Source: Pantoea eucrina (GTDB lineage: Bacteria > Pseudomonadota > Gammaproteobacteria > Enterobacterales > Enterobacteriaceae). Taken from it: a stretch of DNA of 64,000 nucleotides. Below the pieces are notes generated by a model that was not told the DNA's origin, searched no databases, and saw only the letters and a program-made list of their open reading frames with translations. The position numbers and the translations under genes are program-made. Shown here piece by piece: positions 16,949-25,835 of this stretch (positions are counted from its first letter, which is position 1; every line of letters begins with the position of its first letter). The DNA lies in the NCBI RefSeq assembly GCF_001691555.1, contig NZ_MAYN01000001.1, positions 310,001 through 374,000 on the forward strand, written 5' to 3'.

Positions 16949-17476
16949 ATGCTCCATAAGAAATTGCATTTTGCCCTGCTTTTTGCCGGGATCTGTTTTT
17001 CCGGCAGCATAATGGCATCTGCCACTGACGTAGCAGAAAACGTTAATCAGCGACTCAGCTGGATGAAAGATGTTGCCGGTTATAAAGCTGTCAGGCATTT
17101 GCCCATAGAGGATTTACAGCAGGAGGCGAATGTGCTGGCGAAGTCCGTAGCGGAAGCGGAAAAGCTGGGGCTGGATGGCCATTCTGTCAGACCCTTTATT
17201 CAGGCGCAGATGGATGCGGCGAAAGCGATTCAGTACCGTTATCGCGCAGACTGGCTGACAGCGCCTGAAGCCGGATGGCAGCCTCAGCCACTTGATGTCA
17301 TCAGGACACGGCTGAGCCAGCTCAACACAACGATTCTGAAGGATATTAATGAAAATCTGCAGCATAAAAAGTTGCCCGATCGTGACACCTTTATACAGAC
17401 GGTAAAGCAGCCTAATCTCAGTGAGAAAGAGGTGCTGCGCCTGTGGCAGACGCTGAACGAAATAAAACGCCAGTAA
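16949..17476 (+). CDS. aroQ: secreted chorismate mutase, AroQ gamma class
   Basis: A 175-residue protein with a signal peptide (MLHKKLHFALLFAGICFSGS, cleavage near ASA-TD). The mature part starts VAENVNQRLSWMKDVAGYKAV and continues with IEDLQQEANVLAKSV and FIQAQMDAAKAIQYRYRADWL. These are the hallmarks of periplasmic chorismate mutases (AroQ gamma), which convert chorismate to prephenate outside the cytoplasm; a similar enzyme is known from Erwinia herbicola. The conserved Arg and two Lys of the active site are present in RLSWMKDVAGYK. The gene is monocistronic; its role outside the cell is unclear. Confidence 0.88.
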   Translation: MLHKKLHFALLFAGICFSGSIMASATDVAENVNQRLSWMKDVAGYKAVRHLPIEDLQQEANVLAKSVAEAEKLGLDGHSVRPFIQAQMDAAKAIQYRYRADWLTAPEAGWQPQPLDVIRTRLSQLNTTILKDINENLQHKKLPDRDTFIQTVKQPNLSEKEVLRLWQTLNEIKRQ

Positions 17477-17538
17477 GCCGCTGCCTGTGACGGGTCAGCA
17501 TCATGGGCAAGGTGTTGAAAGCCTTCAATGCTGTCAGA

Positions 17539-18456
17539 TCAGAAAAGCTCACCGGACCCTGCTGACTGCAGCCGGAATGCCTGTTTCATTATGCGCGCCT
17601 CTTCTGCCGGGCTACGGCCAAACAGGCGCTTAAATTCACGGCTGAACTGTGAATCACTCTCGTAGCCTGTGCGTGCCGCCGCTCCGGCAGCCGTCATGTT
17701 CTGCTGGATCAGCATCAGTCGGGCGCGATGTAAGCGCAGGGATTTAAGATATTGAATAGGTGAAGTGTGCGTAACGGTTTTGAAATGCAGGTGAAAGCGC
17801 GGCACGCTCATCCCCGCCTCCCGGGCAAGTTGCGTGACGTTTATGGGCTGCTGCCAGTTGTCATGAAGTTGCTGCAGGGCGCGGGCAATGCGGCCAAAAT
17901 GGCCCTGATAAGCCAGCGCCGCGCGTACAGCAGCACCCTGCTGCCCCATCAGGATACGAAAGCAGATCTCTTCCACACGGCCCGGCCCCAGTATCCGGGC
18001 TTCGAGTGGATCCCGTAATACCTGAAGCAGCGCCAGCGTGCTCTGTAACAGTGCGCTATCCAGCGGCGTAGAGATAATAGCGGCGGCTGCCTTTTCTTCA
18101 CCCGCGGGCTTTTCCGGCACCTGCGCAATGAGTTTCGCCAGGACATTCACGTCAAAACGAATGGCCAGGCCCAGTAGCGGTTCAGCAGACGTTGCTTCCG
18201 TTTCCGCTGAGAAAGGCAAAGGCACCGATAACACCAGATAGTGTTGCGCATCATAGCGATAGACGTTATCCGCCAGAAAGGCACGCTTGGCTCCCTGACA
18301 AATAATGATGATGCCCGGTTCATAGAGCACCGGTGTGCGGGCCCACTGCTGATTAGCGCGCATAAATAACACGCTATCCAGCAGAGAGGTTGTATATCCC
18401 TCCTGTCGCGCCAGCTGGTTCAGCAAGGTGCAAATTTGCTGCTGCACGTCATACAT
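17539..18456 (-). CDS. AraC-family regulator
   Basis: A 305-residue protein from MYDVQQQIC at 18456, preceded by a GGGAGA ribosome site; the frame is open to 18627, but that part lacks a ribosome site and overlaps the divergent gene. The N-terminal half matches the AraC_N family (YEPGIIIICQGAKRAF, DAQHYLVLSVPLP). The C-terminal double HTH shows ITLs-type helices INVTQLAREAGMSVPRFHLHF and AARTGYESDSQFSREFKRLFG. It is divergent from an SDR gene with about 158 bp between starts, which is the likely target. Confidence 0.85.
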   Translation of the reverse strand: MYDVQQQICTLLNQLARQEGYTTSLLDSVLFMRANQQWARTPVLYEPGIIIICQGAKRAFLADNVYRYDAQHYLVLSVPLPFSAETEATSAEPLLGLAIRFDVNVLAKLIAQVPEKPAGEEKAAAAIISTPLDSALLQSTLALLQVLRDPLEARILGPGRVEEICFRILMGQQGAAVRAALAYQGHFGRIARALQQLHDNWQQPINVTQLAREAGMSVPRFHLHFKTVTHTSPIQYLKSLRLHRARLMLIQQNMTAAGAAARTGYESDSQFSREFKRLFGRSPAEEARIMKQAFRLQSAGSGELF

Positions 18457-18614
18457 CACACGTTCTCCCGGATAGTTAAGACTCAGCATCGTCATGAGGC
18501 GCAGCGCCCGCCCCTCACGCGAGAGGATTGGGCAAAGATGCGCCGTGAATAGGTCTGTTGACGGTTGCGGTATTTTCCAACAATAGCAGGGCGACTTCAC
18601 ATGAGGAAAAAAAG

Positions 18615-19349
18615 ATGACTGATGCAAAAGCGAAAGTAATTATCCTGACCGGTGCGAGCAGCGGGATTGGGGAGGCCATCGCCCGCTACCTGGCCAGACA
18701 GGGTCACAGGCTGATCCTGGGGGCTCGTCGGGCCACACGGCTGGCATCGTTGTGTGATGAGCTGCAGCAGCAGGGTGCCCGGATAGATTACCTGACCACA
18801 GATGTGACACAGCGTGCGGACACTCAGGCATTAGCGCGTCTGGCCCTGGAAAAATATGGGCGGATCGATGTCATGATCAACAATGCAGGCGTAATGCCAC
18901 TCTCTCCCATGCGTTCCCTGAAAGTTGAGGAGTGGGACCAGATGCTGGATGTCAATGTACGCGGCGTGCTGTATGGCATTGCTGCGGTTCTGCCGGCTAT
19001 GGAACAGCAGCAGGCAGGGCATATTATCAATATCGCCTCTATTGGTGCACTTACGGTATCGCCTACCGCGGCGGTTTACTGCGCCACGAAATTTGCGGTG
19101 CGCGCGGTGTCTGAAGGGCTGCGGCAGGAGTCACCCGCCCTGCGCGTCACCGTTATTAATCCGGGCGTCGTGGAGTCTGAGCTGGCTGACAGCATCACTG
19201 ATGAAGTGGCACAGGAAGCGATGCGCAGCTTTCGGGCTATTGCCCTTAAACCGGAATCGATAGCGCAGGCGGTCGGTTGGGCGATCGACCAGCCTGGCGA
19301 AGTTGACGTCAGTGAAATCACGCTGCGCCCTACTGCCAGCCCGTTTTAA
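18615..19349 (+). CDS. SDR-family oxidoreductase
   Basis: A 244-residue classical short-chain dehydrogenase. The NADP(H)-type glycine motif TGASSGIGEAIARYL is at about residues 11-25, NNAG at 90, Ser in IASIGAL, and the catalytic YCATK at about 155-159. The ATG at 18615 follows GAGGAAAAAAAG; a longer frame starts at 18558 but lacks support. AraC-type regulators next to such an SDR are common in enterobacteria and typically respond to an aldehyde or ketone. The substrate is unknown. Confidence 0.88.
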   Translation: MTDAKAKVIILTGASSGIGEAIARYLARQGHRLILGARRATRLASLCDELQQQGARIDYLTTDVTQRADTQALARLALEKYGRIDVMINNAGVMPLSPMRSLKVEEWDQMLDVNVRGVLYGIAAVLPAMEQQQAGHIINIASIGALTVSPTAAVYCATKFAVRAVSEGLRQESPALRVTVINPGVVESELADSITDEVAQEAMRSFRAIALKPESIAQAVGWAIDQPGEVDVSEITLRPTASPF

Positions 19350-19362
19350 GCCATAAAAATCC

Positions 19363-19387
19363 TGGCGATTTCAGGCTGAAATTTCAG
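19363..19387. other. parS-like partition site 1
   Basis: The palindrome ATTTCAGGCTGAAAT (19368-19382) is preceded by the hexamer TGGCGA (19363-19368) and overlapped by another ATTTCAG (19381-19387). In P1 parS, ParB binds heptamer A boxes (ATTTCAA/C) and hexamer B boxes (TCGCCA), as I recall. The same composite occurs after parB at 30365 and again at 34411. It lies between the SDR gene and corA. Confidence 0.6.
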
Positions 19388-19407
19388 GTATCCGCGCGCG
19401 GGCGCCG

Positions 19408-20412
19408 TTACAGCCAGCCCGCGCGTTTCAGTCGCCACCACATAATGCAGCAGATAAGCAGCGTTGATCCCAGCGCAACCGGATAACCAAAATGACTGTG
19501 CAGCTCCGGCATATCGGAGAAGTTCATGCCATACATACTGAACACTATGGTCGGCACAATCAAAATAGCGCCCCAGCCAGCCAGCTTTTTATTCACTTCA
19601 CTCTGCTGTACAGAAACCAGCGCCAGATTGACCTGCATAGCACTGGCCAGCGTTTCGCGCATATCTTCTGCATCAATCATGACATGATGCGCATGATCCT
19701 GCACATCGCGCAGGTAGGCTCGCAGGTTCTTTGGAATAATATCTTCATGAAAACGAACCAGCTGCGGGCAGATTTCAGTGACCGGCATCGCGGCATTGCG
19801 CAGCGCCAGCAGCTGACGTCGCAGATGATAAACCTGCTCCAGCGCGTGGTTATCAAAGCGCGTGGAGAACATGTTATCTTCGAGATTACCGATGCGCTCG
19901 CTGAGCGTTTGCGTAATTTTACTGTAGTTGTCCACGATAAAATCGAGAATACAGTAGAGCGCATAGCCTGGCCCCTGGCACAGCATGGCATGATTCTTTT
20001 CCGCTTTTTCCCGGATAGCAGCATATCCTTCGCGCGAACCGTGGCGTACAGTGATGAGAAAATTTTTGCCCAGGAAGAAGTGCGTCTCGCCAAACGTGAT
20101 GTGCTGCTGCGCCTGCATATACGCTGTCTTAACCACAATGAATACGGATTCGCCATACTGTTCAATCTTGGGACGCTGATGCGCCAGCAGAGCATCCTCA
20201 ATCGCCAGCTCGTGCAGTCCGAACTCTTCCTGCAGTTTTTGCATGAATGCAGGTTCGGGCTGATACAGCCCAAGCCAGACGAACGATTTATCTTCTTTCA
20301 GGATATCGCTGATCTCTGCAACATTGACATGCTCTTCCCGCTCGCCATGACGGTACACCACGCAGTTGACGATCTCATCGGCGTGATTGCTGTTTTGTTC
20401 CTGATTTTCCAT
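19408..20412 (-). CDS. CorA-family divalent metal channel
   Basis: A 334-residue CorA-like protein. A long acidic cytoplasmic domain with coiled helices is followed by two C-terminal membrane helices, the first ending in YGMNF (about residue 282), the selectivity motif of Mg2+/Co2+/Ni2+ channels. The terminal SLR-type basic tail is WWRLKRAGWL. The start MENQEQ at 20412 has a GAGG site; the frame is open 15 codons further with a TTG start. ZntB-like zinc exporters share this layout, so the ion is not certain. Confidence 0.9.
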   Translation of the reverse strand: MENQEQNSNHADEIVNCVVYRHGEREEHVNVAEISDILKEDKSFVWLGLYQPEPAFMQKLQEEFGLHELAIEDALLAHQRPKIEQYGESVFIVVKTAYMQAQQHITFGETHFFLGKNFLITVRHGSREGYAAIREKAEKNHAMLCQGPGYALYCILDFIVDNYSKITQTLSERIGNLEDNMFSTRFDNHALEQVYHLRRQLLALRNAAMPVTEICPQLVRFHEDIIPKNLRAYLRDVQDHAHHVMIDAEDMRETLASAMQVNLALVSVQQSEVNKKLAGWGAILIVPTIVFSMYGMNFSDMPELHSHFGYPVALGSTLLICCIMWWRLKRAGWL

Positions 20413-20533
20413 CTTTGCCTCAATCCTGCTCTGGCTTACTCTGCCGCTCTGTGACAAGGGTTCGGGAGCGACGCTTTATAGTGTTAAGGTAGCAAAAGTC
20501 GTGAAGAGCGGATATTGCCAGCCAGAGAAATCG

Positions 20534-20854
20534 TTACGATACGCCCAGATAGCGCAGTAATCCTGTCATTACTGCAGCACCGACTATGACCAGAATCAGC
20601 GGCGTACGTCGCCACGCCAGAAAAACGGCAAACAGTACGCCGGCTACCCGGGCGATACCGGCAAAATGTGTTCCTTCAAACAGGGCAGTTGTTACCGCCA
20701 CCGCCAGCAGCAGCACCGTGGCAGCATCTGACAGCATATTGCGCGTTTTTTCTGACATCGGCAGCCGGCTGCCCAGGCGGTATCCGGCAAAACGAATAGC
20801 GTACGTTCCGACGGCCAGCAGTACGATACCCGCAATGACCAGACTATTGTCCAT
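20534..20854 (-). CDS. azlD: AzlD-family branched-chain amino acid exporter subunit
   Basis: A 106-residue protein with four hydrophobic helices and the AzlD pattern YAIRFAGYRLGSRLP near residue 18. With AzlC (YgaZ in E. coli, partner YgaH) it forms an inner-membrane exporter of valine and related amino acids or analogues. Its ATG lies inside the end of azlC, overlapping by 11 nt, so the two are coupled. Confidence 0.88.
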   Translation of the reverse strand: MDNSLVIAGIVLLAVGTYAIRFAGYRLGSRLPMSEKTRNMLSDAATVLLLAVAVTTALFEGTHFAGIARVAGVLFAVFLAWRRTPLILVIVGAAVMTGLLRYLGVS

Positions 20855-21521
20855 CTTTACGCTCCCGCCAGCTCAGCAGCCCAAGCAGTGAAAACAGCAC
20901 CGGCATTCCTGCCGGCACAAAAGGCGTGACCGCCACCGAGAGCGCTGTCCCCGCCAGCGCCGGAATGCGTGTTCGCCGCTTGCGCAGCGCCGGAAAAATC
21001 AGCGCAATCAAAATTGCCGGGAAAACGGCATCCAGTCCGATTGCGGAAACATCAGGAATAAAGCGGCCAATCAAGGCGCCGCCGATAACGGTGAGCGGCC
21101 AGACTGCAAAAATACCCAGCCCGCACAGCCAGTAGGCCACCCGGCGCTGCTGTAACGCTGGTTGAGAGATACCAAATACCACACTTTCATCGTTCATGAT
21201 GTGGCAGCCAAGCAGGCTGCGGCCTCCCTGACCCACCAGATCTTTTACCGCAATACCAAACGGCAGATGACGCGCATTGACCAGCAGCCCTGCCGCTGCG
21301 GCAGTGAGCGGGCTTCCTCCACCGGCCACAATGCCGATAAACAGAAATTCTGATGCCCCCGCCAGCACCAGGGTTGAGAGCGCTATCGGCACCCACAGCG
21401 GGAAGCCCTGCGCAGCCGCCAGTGAGCCATAGGAAAGGCCGACAATACCATCAGCCAGACAGACCAGAACAATCGCTTTTATTACGCCGCGATCAAGCAC
21501 GTTAATCCCTGCACGCATCAC
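20844..21521 (-). CDS. azlC: AzlC-family branched-chain amino acid exporter subunit
   Basis: A 225-residue polytopic protein. Family blocks include LADGIVGLSYGSLAAAQGFPLWVPI, LAGASEFLFIGIVAGGGSP and LLVNARHLPFGIAVKDL, all typical of AzlC/YgaZ. The start is GTG at 21521 or ATG three bases later. It is the first gene of azlC-azlD and is divergent from an XRE-cupin regulator, the common arrangement for this exporter. Confidence 0.9.
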   Translation of the reverse strand: MMRAGINVLDRGVIKAIVLVCLADGIVGLSYGSLAAAQGFPLWVPIALSTLVLAGASEFLFIGIVAGGGSPLTAAAAGLLVNARHLPFGIAVKDLVGQGGRSLLGCHIMNDESVVFGISQPALQQRRVAYWLCGLGIFAVWPLTVIGGALIGRFIPDVSAIGLDAVFPAILIALIFPALRKRRTRIPALAGTALSVAVTPFVPAGMPVLFSLLGLLSWRERKDGQ

Positions 21522-21535
21522 ATATTGATCTCATA

Positions 21536-21609
21536 TCGAACAATAAAGACAGTATAATGAACGCGCAGGAGATGTTTTACAAGATGAACAAACGTTCGAT
21601 AAAACGAAC
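21536..21609. promoter_or_regulatory. azlC / XRE-cupin divergent control region
   Basis: A TATAAT -10 for the regulator lies at 21553-21558. An inverted repeat GTTCG-ATAAAA-CGAAC spans 21594-21609, directly before the ribosome site of the regulator, and a half site TCGAAC lies at 21536-21541. These fit an operator recognised by the XRE protein. The TATAAT overlaps an upstream ATG at 21557, so that codon is not the start of the regulator. Confidence 0.45.
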
Positions 21610-21619
21610 AGGAGCCGCT

Positions 21620-22168
21620 GTGACACCACCGATTGATATTATTGCCGCTGGGCTGATCCGCGAGCGGCAGCGTGCCGGACTTTCACTGACCGAAGTGGCT
21701 CGCCGCGCAGGGGTGGCAAAATCAACGCTCTCTCAGCTGGAGGCGGGCAACGGCAATCCCAGCATTGAAACCCTTTGGGCGCTCTGTGTGGCGTTAAATA
21801 TTCCCTTTGCTCGCCTGCTGGAGCCAGAGGTGCAACGCCTGCAGGTTATTCGTAAGGGTGAAGGGATGATTGTCTCTGCTGAACTGGCTGATTACCAGGC
21901 GGCCCTGCTGGCCAGCTGCCCGCCTGGCGGGCGACGCGATCTCTATCTGGTGACCAGTCAGCCAGGCGCGCCACGCGCTTCAAAGCCGCATCCGCCGGGT
22001 TCGGTTGAACACGTTATTATTGCCCGCGGACGTGCCCGCGTAGGGCCCAGCGATGCGCCGGTAGAGCTGAATCCGGGCGATTACATCTGCTATCCCGCTG
22101 ATGAACCCCACGTGTTTGAAGCTCTGGAAGCTGACACCATGGCGGTGCAACTTTCCGAGCAGAACTGA
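21620..22168 (+). CDS. XRE-cupin regulator
   Basis: A 182-residue protein: an N-terminal HTH (LIRERQRAGLSLTEVARRAG and VAKSTLSQLEAGNGNPSIETL) joined to a C-terminal cupin (HVIIARGRARVG, LNPGDYICYPADEPHVF). Such XRE-cupin proteins sense small ligands. The GTG at 21620 is chosen because AGGAG precedes it by 5 nt and the -10 TATAAT lies too close to the upstream ATG codons. It is divergent from azlCD and presumably represses it. Confidence 0.85.
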   Translation: MTPPIDIIAAGLIRERQRAGLSLTEVARRAGVAKSTLSQLEAGNGNPSIETLWALCVALNIPFARLLEPEVQRLQVIRKGEGMIVSAELADYQAALLASCPPGGRRDLYLVTSQPGAPRASKPHPPGSVEHVIIARGRARVGPSDAPVELNPGDYICYPADEPHVFEALEADTMAVQLSEQN

Positions 22169-22203
22169 TTCTCACCTGAGCCTGACTAACTGTGTGAGCA
22201 ACG

Positions 22204-22220
22204 TTCACTGTAATCAGTAA
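22204..22220 (+). repeat. isolated copy of the origin iteron
   Basis: TTCACTGTAATCAGTAA is an exact match to the RepA iteron consensus seen around repA, 3.7 kb away from the origin array. It lies in a short intergenic gap, touching the terminator stem at 22220. Confidence 0.7.
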
Positions 22221-22244
22221 AGCGCGCCCGCAACAGGCGCGCTT
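22220..22244. terminator. bidirectional terminator between XRE-cupin and MFS genes
   Basis: The 9-bp perfect stem AAGCGCGCC / GGCGCGCTT with a 7-nt loop lies between two convergent genes. T/A flanks are short, so the call rests on the stem and position. Confidence 0.65.
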
Positions 22245-22252
22245 AAAGGCGA

Positions 22253-23566
22253 TTACCGGTTAACTAGTTTTGCCGGCAGAGCCAGCACCAGCAGACAGCT
22301 TAGCAATAAACAGGCAGCAAACAGCCACAACGCCCCGTCGCTGCTGCCGGTCATATCCAGCGCAATCCCCATAACGGAATTACTGACCAGGCCCGCGATA
22401 TTGGCAATGGAGCAGGCGAGCGCAAAACCAGCGGCGGCGGCAGTACCGGTCAGGAAAGTCGCAGGCAGGCTGAAAAAAACCGGCACGGCACCAATGATCA
22501 TCGCCTGTGCAATAGAAAAGAGCAGCACCGTCACAGCCACATTGCTGCTCCAGAACGGGCTGCAGGCCATTGCGGCTGCACCGATGATAAAAGGGACAAT
22601 GATATGCCAGCGGCGTTCACGCAGCCGATCTGAGCTGGCACCAATCAGCAGCATGCCAGCCAGCGCGGCCAGACTTGGTATCGCTGTGAGATACCCAATC
22701 GTGGTGAGATCGGTTGAGCCTGCTTTTTTCAGCAGCGTGGGTAACCAGAAGCCCATGGCGTAAGCGCTGAGCAGTATGGAAAAATCAATCCCGCCCAGCA
22801 TCACCACCCGCAGATTAAGCAGGCCATCCCGTAACCGGTGTTTCGCTTCAGCCGCTTCGCCCGCATCATTGCGGAGCTCATCAGCAATGACCTGTTTTTC
22901 ATGCGTGCTCAGCCAGGATGCCTGCACCGGGCCATCCGGCAGCATGCGCAGCGTCATCAGCCCCAGTAAGATGCTCGGCAGGCCCTCCAGCAGAAACAGC
23001 CACTGCCAGCCATGCAGCCCGTGCAGTGTGTCGAAGTGCGTCATGATCCAGCCAGAAAGCGGCCCGCCAATGATGCTGGAAAGTGGCAGTCCCAGCATAA
23101 ACAGCGCAATAATGCGGCCACGCCGCCATGAGGGAAACCAGCGGGTCAGATAAAACAGCACGCCCGGCAGAAACCCTGCTTCTGCCACCCCCAGTAAAAA
23201 GCGGATCGTATAGAACTGGCCCGGCGTTTTCACCAGCAGGGTTAACGCGGAGAGCACTCCCCAGCTGATCATGATCCGCGCGATCCAGATCCGGGCGCCG
23301 GTGCGTTGCAGGAACAGGTTGCTCGGCACTTCAAACAGAATGTAACCCACAAAAAACAGCCCCGCCCCCAGGCCAAATGCTGTTTCGCTTAGCGTTAAGT
23401 CGCTTGCCATCTGCAGTTTGGCAAAGCCAATATTGATGCGATCAAGATAAGCTGCCAGATAACACAGGCAGAGAAAGGGGATCAGTTTTAACGTTATTTT
23501 TCGATAGATAGCGGCACTCTCCCGCCGCGACTGAATTACTGAAGGATCGGATACTGCGCTCATCAC
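22253..23566 (-). CDS. MFS anion:cation symporter family carrier
   Basis: A 437-residue, 12-helix transporter. The block YLAAYLDRINIGFAKLQMASDL and the motif FEVPSNLFLQRTGARIWIARIMISWG mark the ACS family (phthalate, tartrate, hexuronate and similar acid carriers). The cytoplasmic loop between helices 6 and 7 is long and charged, as usual. It is not obviously cotranscribed with a catabolic gene, though the MobA-like and dehydrogenase genes follow on the same strand upstream. The substrate is unknown. Confidence 0.85.
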   Translation of the reverse strand: MMSAVSDPSVIQSRRESAAIYRKITLKLIPFLCLCYLAAYLDRINIGFAKLQMASDLTLSETAFGLGAGLFFVGYILFEVPSNLFLQRTGARIWIARIMISWGVLSALTLLVKTPGQFYTIRFLLGVAEAGFLPGVLFYLTRWFPSWRRGRIIALFMLGLPLSSIIGGPLSGWIMTHFDTLHGLHGWQWLFLLEGLPSILLGLMTLRMLPDGPVQASWLSTHEKQVIADELRNDAGEAAEAKHRLRDGLLNLRVVMLGGIDFSILLSAYAMGFWLPTLLKKAGSTDLTTIGYLTAIPSLAALAGMLLIGASSDRLRERRWHIIVPFIIGAAAMACSPFWSSNVAVTVLLFSIAQAMIIGAVPVFFSLPATFLTGTAAAAGFALACSIANIAGLVSNSVMGIALDMTGSSDGALWLFAACLLLSCLLVLALPAKLVNR

Positions 23567-23673
23567 TCTCTCCGCATATCATGACTCTGAACAGGAACTG
23601 TCAACCGGGTTTATGTTACCCGATCGCATAAATATGACCGCGCGAGAGTAGCGGTAATTATCACCCTGCGCCA

Positions 23674-24273
23674 CTATTTCCTGTGGGGAGCGAACGGAGT
23701 ACCGGTAACGGGGAGATCGGCATCGCGGACAACGCCAGCGTGCGCCGGCAAACGTAACAGGCGGGCGGGATCAAGCAGCGAGCGGGCGCCGCTGTCCCCT
23801 TTTAACTGACCCAGTGCCGGGCCATATTCTGCTGCAAAGCCGACCGGATGGCCGGGTTTGTCCTGCCAGCAAAGACGGACCTGGCAGGCGCCTTCAGAGA
23901 GCGCGCTGGCGATACGCTGATGATCGTCTGCAGTGACCCAGCCCATATCGCCAGGCTGGATCAGCCAGCCAGACCAGTGCGGAGTGGCGTGAACGGCAGC
24001 AGCAATAGTTTCACCGCTGCCTGCACTGCTGACACACAGCACCGGTATCGCCTGCACCGCAGCCAGCGCCTGTATTGCGGTATATTCAGGTCGTGTTACC
24101 AGCAGAAACGGCAGGCCGCTGCGCTGCGCTGCACGCAGCGTCATACTGAGCAGAGGATGAAGTGCACCGGTGTTGTCAGGACAGATGGCAAGCAGCTTGT
24201 TGCCCTTTCCTCCCGCCTGCTGAAAACGAGTTCCCCGCCCTGCTGCAAGGATAATAATGCCCGGACTCTTCAT
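23674..24273 (-). CDS. MobA/MocA-like nucleotidyltransferase
   Basis: A 199-residue protein with the NTP-transferase start IIILAAGRGTRFQQAGGKGNK, the acidic QPGDMGWVTADD motif (metal and nucleotide binding, about residue 107) and GHPVGFAAEYG near 140. These match the MobA-like family that includes MocA, which makes molybdopterin cytosine dinucleotide for xanthine-oxidase-type enzymes. No molybdoenzyme gene is in the window, so the target is open. Spacing to neighbours is over 50 bp on each side. Confidence 0.78.
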   Translation of the reverse strand: MKSPGIIILAAGRGTRFQQAGGKGNKLLAICPDNTGALHPLLSMTLRAAQRSGLPFLLVTRPEYTAIQALAAVQAIPVLCVSSAGSGETIAAAVHATPHWSGWLIQPGDMGWVTADDHQRIASALSEGACQVRLCWQDKPGHPVGFAAEYGPALGQLKGDSGARSLLDPARLLRLPAHAGVVRDADLPVTGTPFAPHRK

Positions 24274-24327
24274 ATTAGTGGCTGCCTGAAAATCGTGAGG
24301 CGCACAGTATTGCGCGCCTCAGGGCAG

Positions 24328-25704
24328 TTAGCGACGGTTTTTCCATACTGTCTGGATATTGCAGAACTCATGCACGCCAAAACTGGAAAGCTCACGGCCA
24401 TAACCACTCTTTTTTACGCCGCCAATTGCGACGCGCGGATCGGATGCGCCGTTACCGTTGATAAACACTGCTCCCGTTTCCAGGCGTTCTGCCAGCCAGC
24501 CGGTCACTGTTTCATTGCGGCTCCAGACCGTGGCACTCAGGCCAAAATCGCTGTTGTTAGCCAGGGCAAGCGCGTGTTCAGCATTACGTGCCGTGGTGAT
24601 TGCCGCTACCGGGCCAAAAATTTCCTGCTGAAATGCTGTCATCTCCGGCGTGACGTCAGCCAGAATGGTAGGGGCATAGTAATTCCCTTCACCATCAATT
24701 TTATGGCCACCCTGTACCAGGCGGGCGCCCTCTTTAAGCGTTTGCTGTACCTGTGCATCCAGCTCATCGCGCAGATCGTAACGTGCCATCGGACCGATAA
24801 AGGTCTGCTCATCAAGCGGGTCGCCTATCTTCAGCGCGGATACAGCCTGGCTGAAGCGTGCTTCAAACTCAGCCGCGATACTCTCTTCGATAATAAAGCG
24901 CTTCGCTGCCATGCAGACCTGTCCGGTATTCTGATAACGGCCGATAACGGCTGAAGCGACGGCAGCGTCAAGATCGGCGTCGGCCAGTACAATGAAGGGA
25001 TCGGCCCCTCCCAGCTCCAGCACTGTTTTCTTAAGTACTGCGCCGGCCTGTGCTGCGATAGCGGCGCCTGCGCGTACGCTCCCGGTGACTGCAACGGCTG
25101 CAACGCGCGGATCGTTTATCGCCGCAGAAACGCCTTCATTGTCCGTATTGATAACGGTGAAAGCACCCTGCGGCAGCTCTGTTGCCTCAAACAGTTCAGC
25201 CATCAGATAAGCTGACCCCATTACGCTCGGTGCATGTTTTAACAGATAAGTATTGCCGGCAAGAAGCATGCTGACAGCGCCACGAAGAACCTGCCAGTAA
25301 GGAAAATTCCACGGCATAACAGCCAGTATGACGCCCAGGGGTCTGAATGACTGCCACGCCTGCTCACCTTCTACCGGAGCCGGTTTGTCGGCAATCATGG
25401 CCGGACCATTTTCAGCATACCAGTCACATAAGCTGGCACATTTCAGCACTTCTGCCCGTGCCTGAGCGAGCGGTTTTCCCATCTCCTGTGTGGCCATGGC
25501 TGCCAGCTCATCCTGACGCTGACGCAGCTGTTCACCCAACTGGCGCAGTACCTTTACACGCTGTTCAATCGGTGTATTACGCCACAGCTCAGCAGCCTTA
25601 GCACTCTGTGCAAGGGAGTGATCAAGTTCCCCGGGGGTCTGAAGCGGATACGTTGCGAGAATGGCACCCGTTGCAGGATTGCGTGAAATCACATGGTCAG
25701 TCAT
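24328..25704 (-). CDS. succinate-semialdehyde-type aldehyde dehydrogenase
   Basis: A 458-residue NAD(P)-dependent aldehyde dehydrogenase close in length and sequence to E. coli Sad/YneI (about 462). The cofactor region VMPWNFPYWQVLRG, the general base Glu in LELGGADPF (about residue 232) and the catalytic Cys in NTGQVCMAAKRF (about 264) are present. Sad oxidises succinate semialdehyde to succinate; related enzymes take other semialdehydes. The gene is the first upstream of the origin region and reads away from it. Confidence 0.88.
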   Translation of the reverse strand: MTDHVISRNPATGAILATYPLQTPGELDHSLAQSAKAAELWRNTPIEQRVKVLRQLGEQLRQRQDELAAMATQEMGKPLAQARAEVLKCASLCDWYAENGPAMIADKPAPVEGEQAWQSFRPLGVILAVMPWNFPYWQVLRGAVSMLLAGNTYLLKHAPSVMGSAYLMAELFEATELPQGAFTVINTDNEGVSAAINDPRVAAVAVTGSVRAGAAIAAQAGAVLKKTVLELGGADPFIVLADADLDAAVASAVIGRYQNTGQVCMAAKRFIIEESIAAEFEARFSQAVSALKIGDPLDEQTFIGPMARYDLRDELDAQVQQTLKEGARLVQGGHKIDGEGNYYAPTILADVTPEMTAFQQEIFGPVAAITTARNAEHALALANNSDFGLSATVWSRNETVTGWLAERLETGAVFINGNGASDPRVAIGGVKKSGYGRELSSFGVHEFCNIQTVWKNRR

Positions 25705-25835
25705 CAGAATTCCTCAGTACATTGCTGTTGATTATGTGTATCACGATACGCCCGATTATTATTGATATAAAATGAATAATATTGAGCAAGTTATTCTTAT
25801 ATTGAAAGCAACTGCACAGAGACGATGTATCGCCG

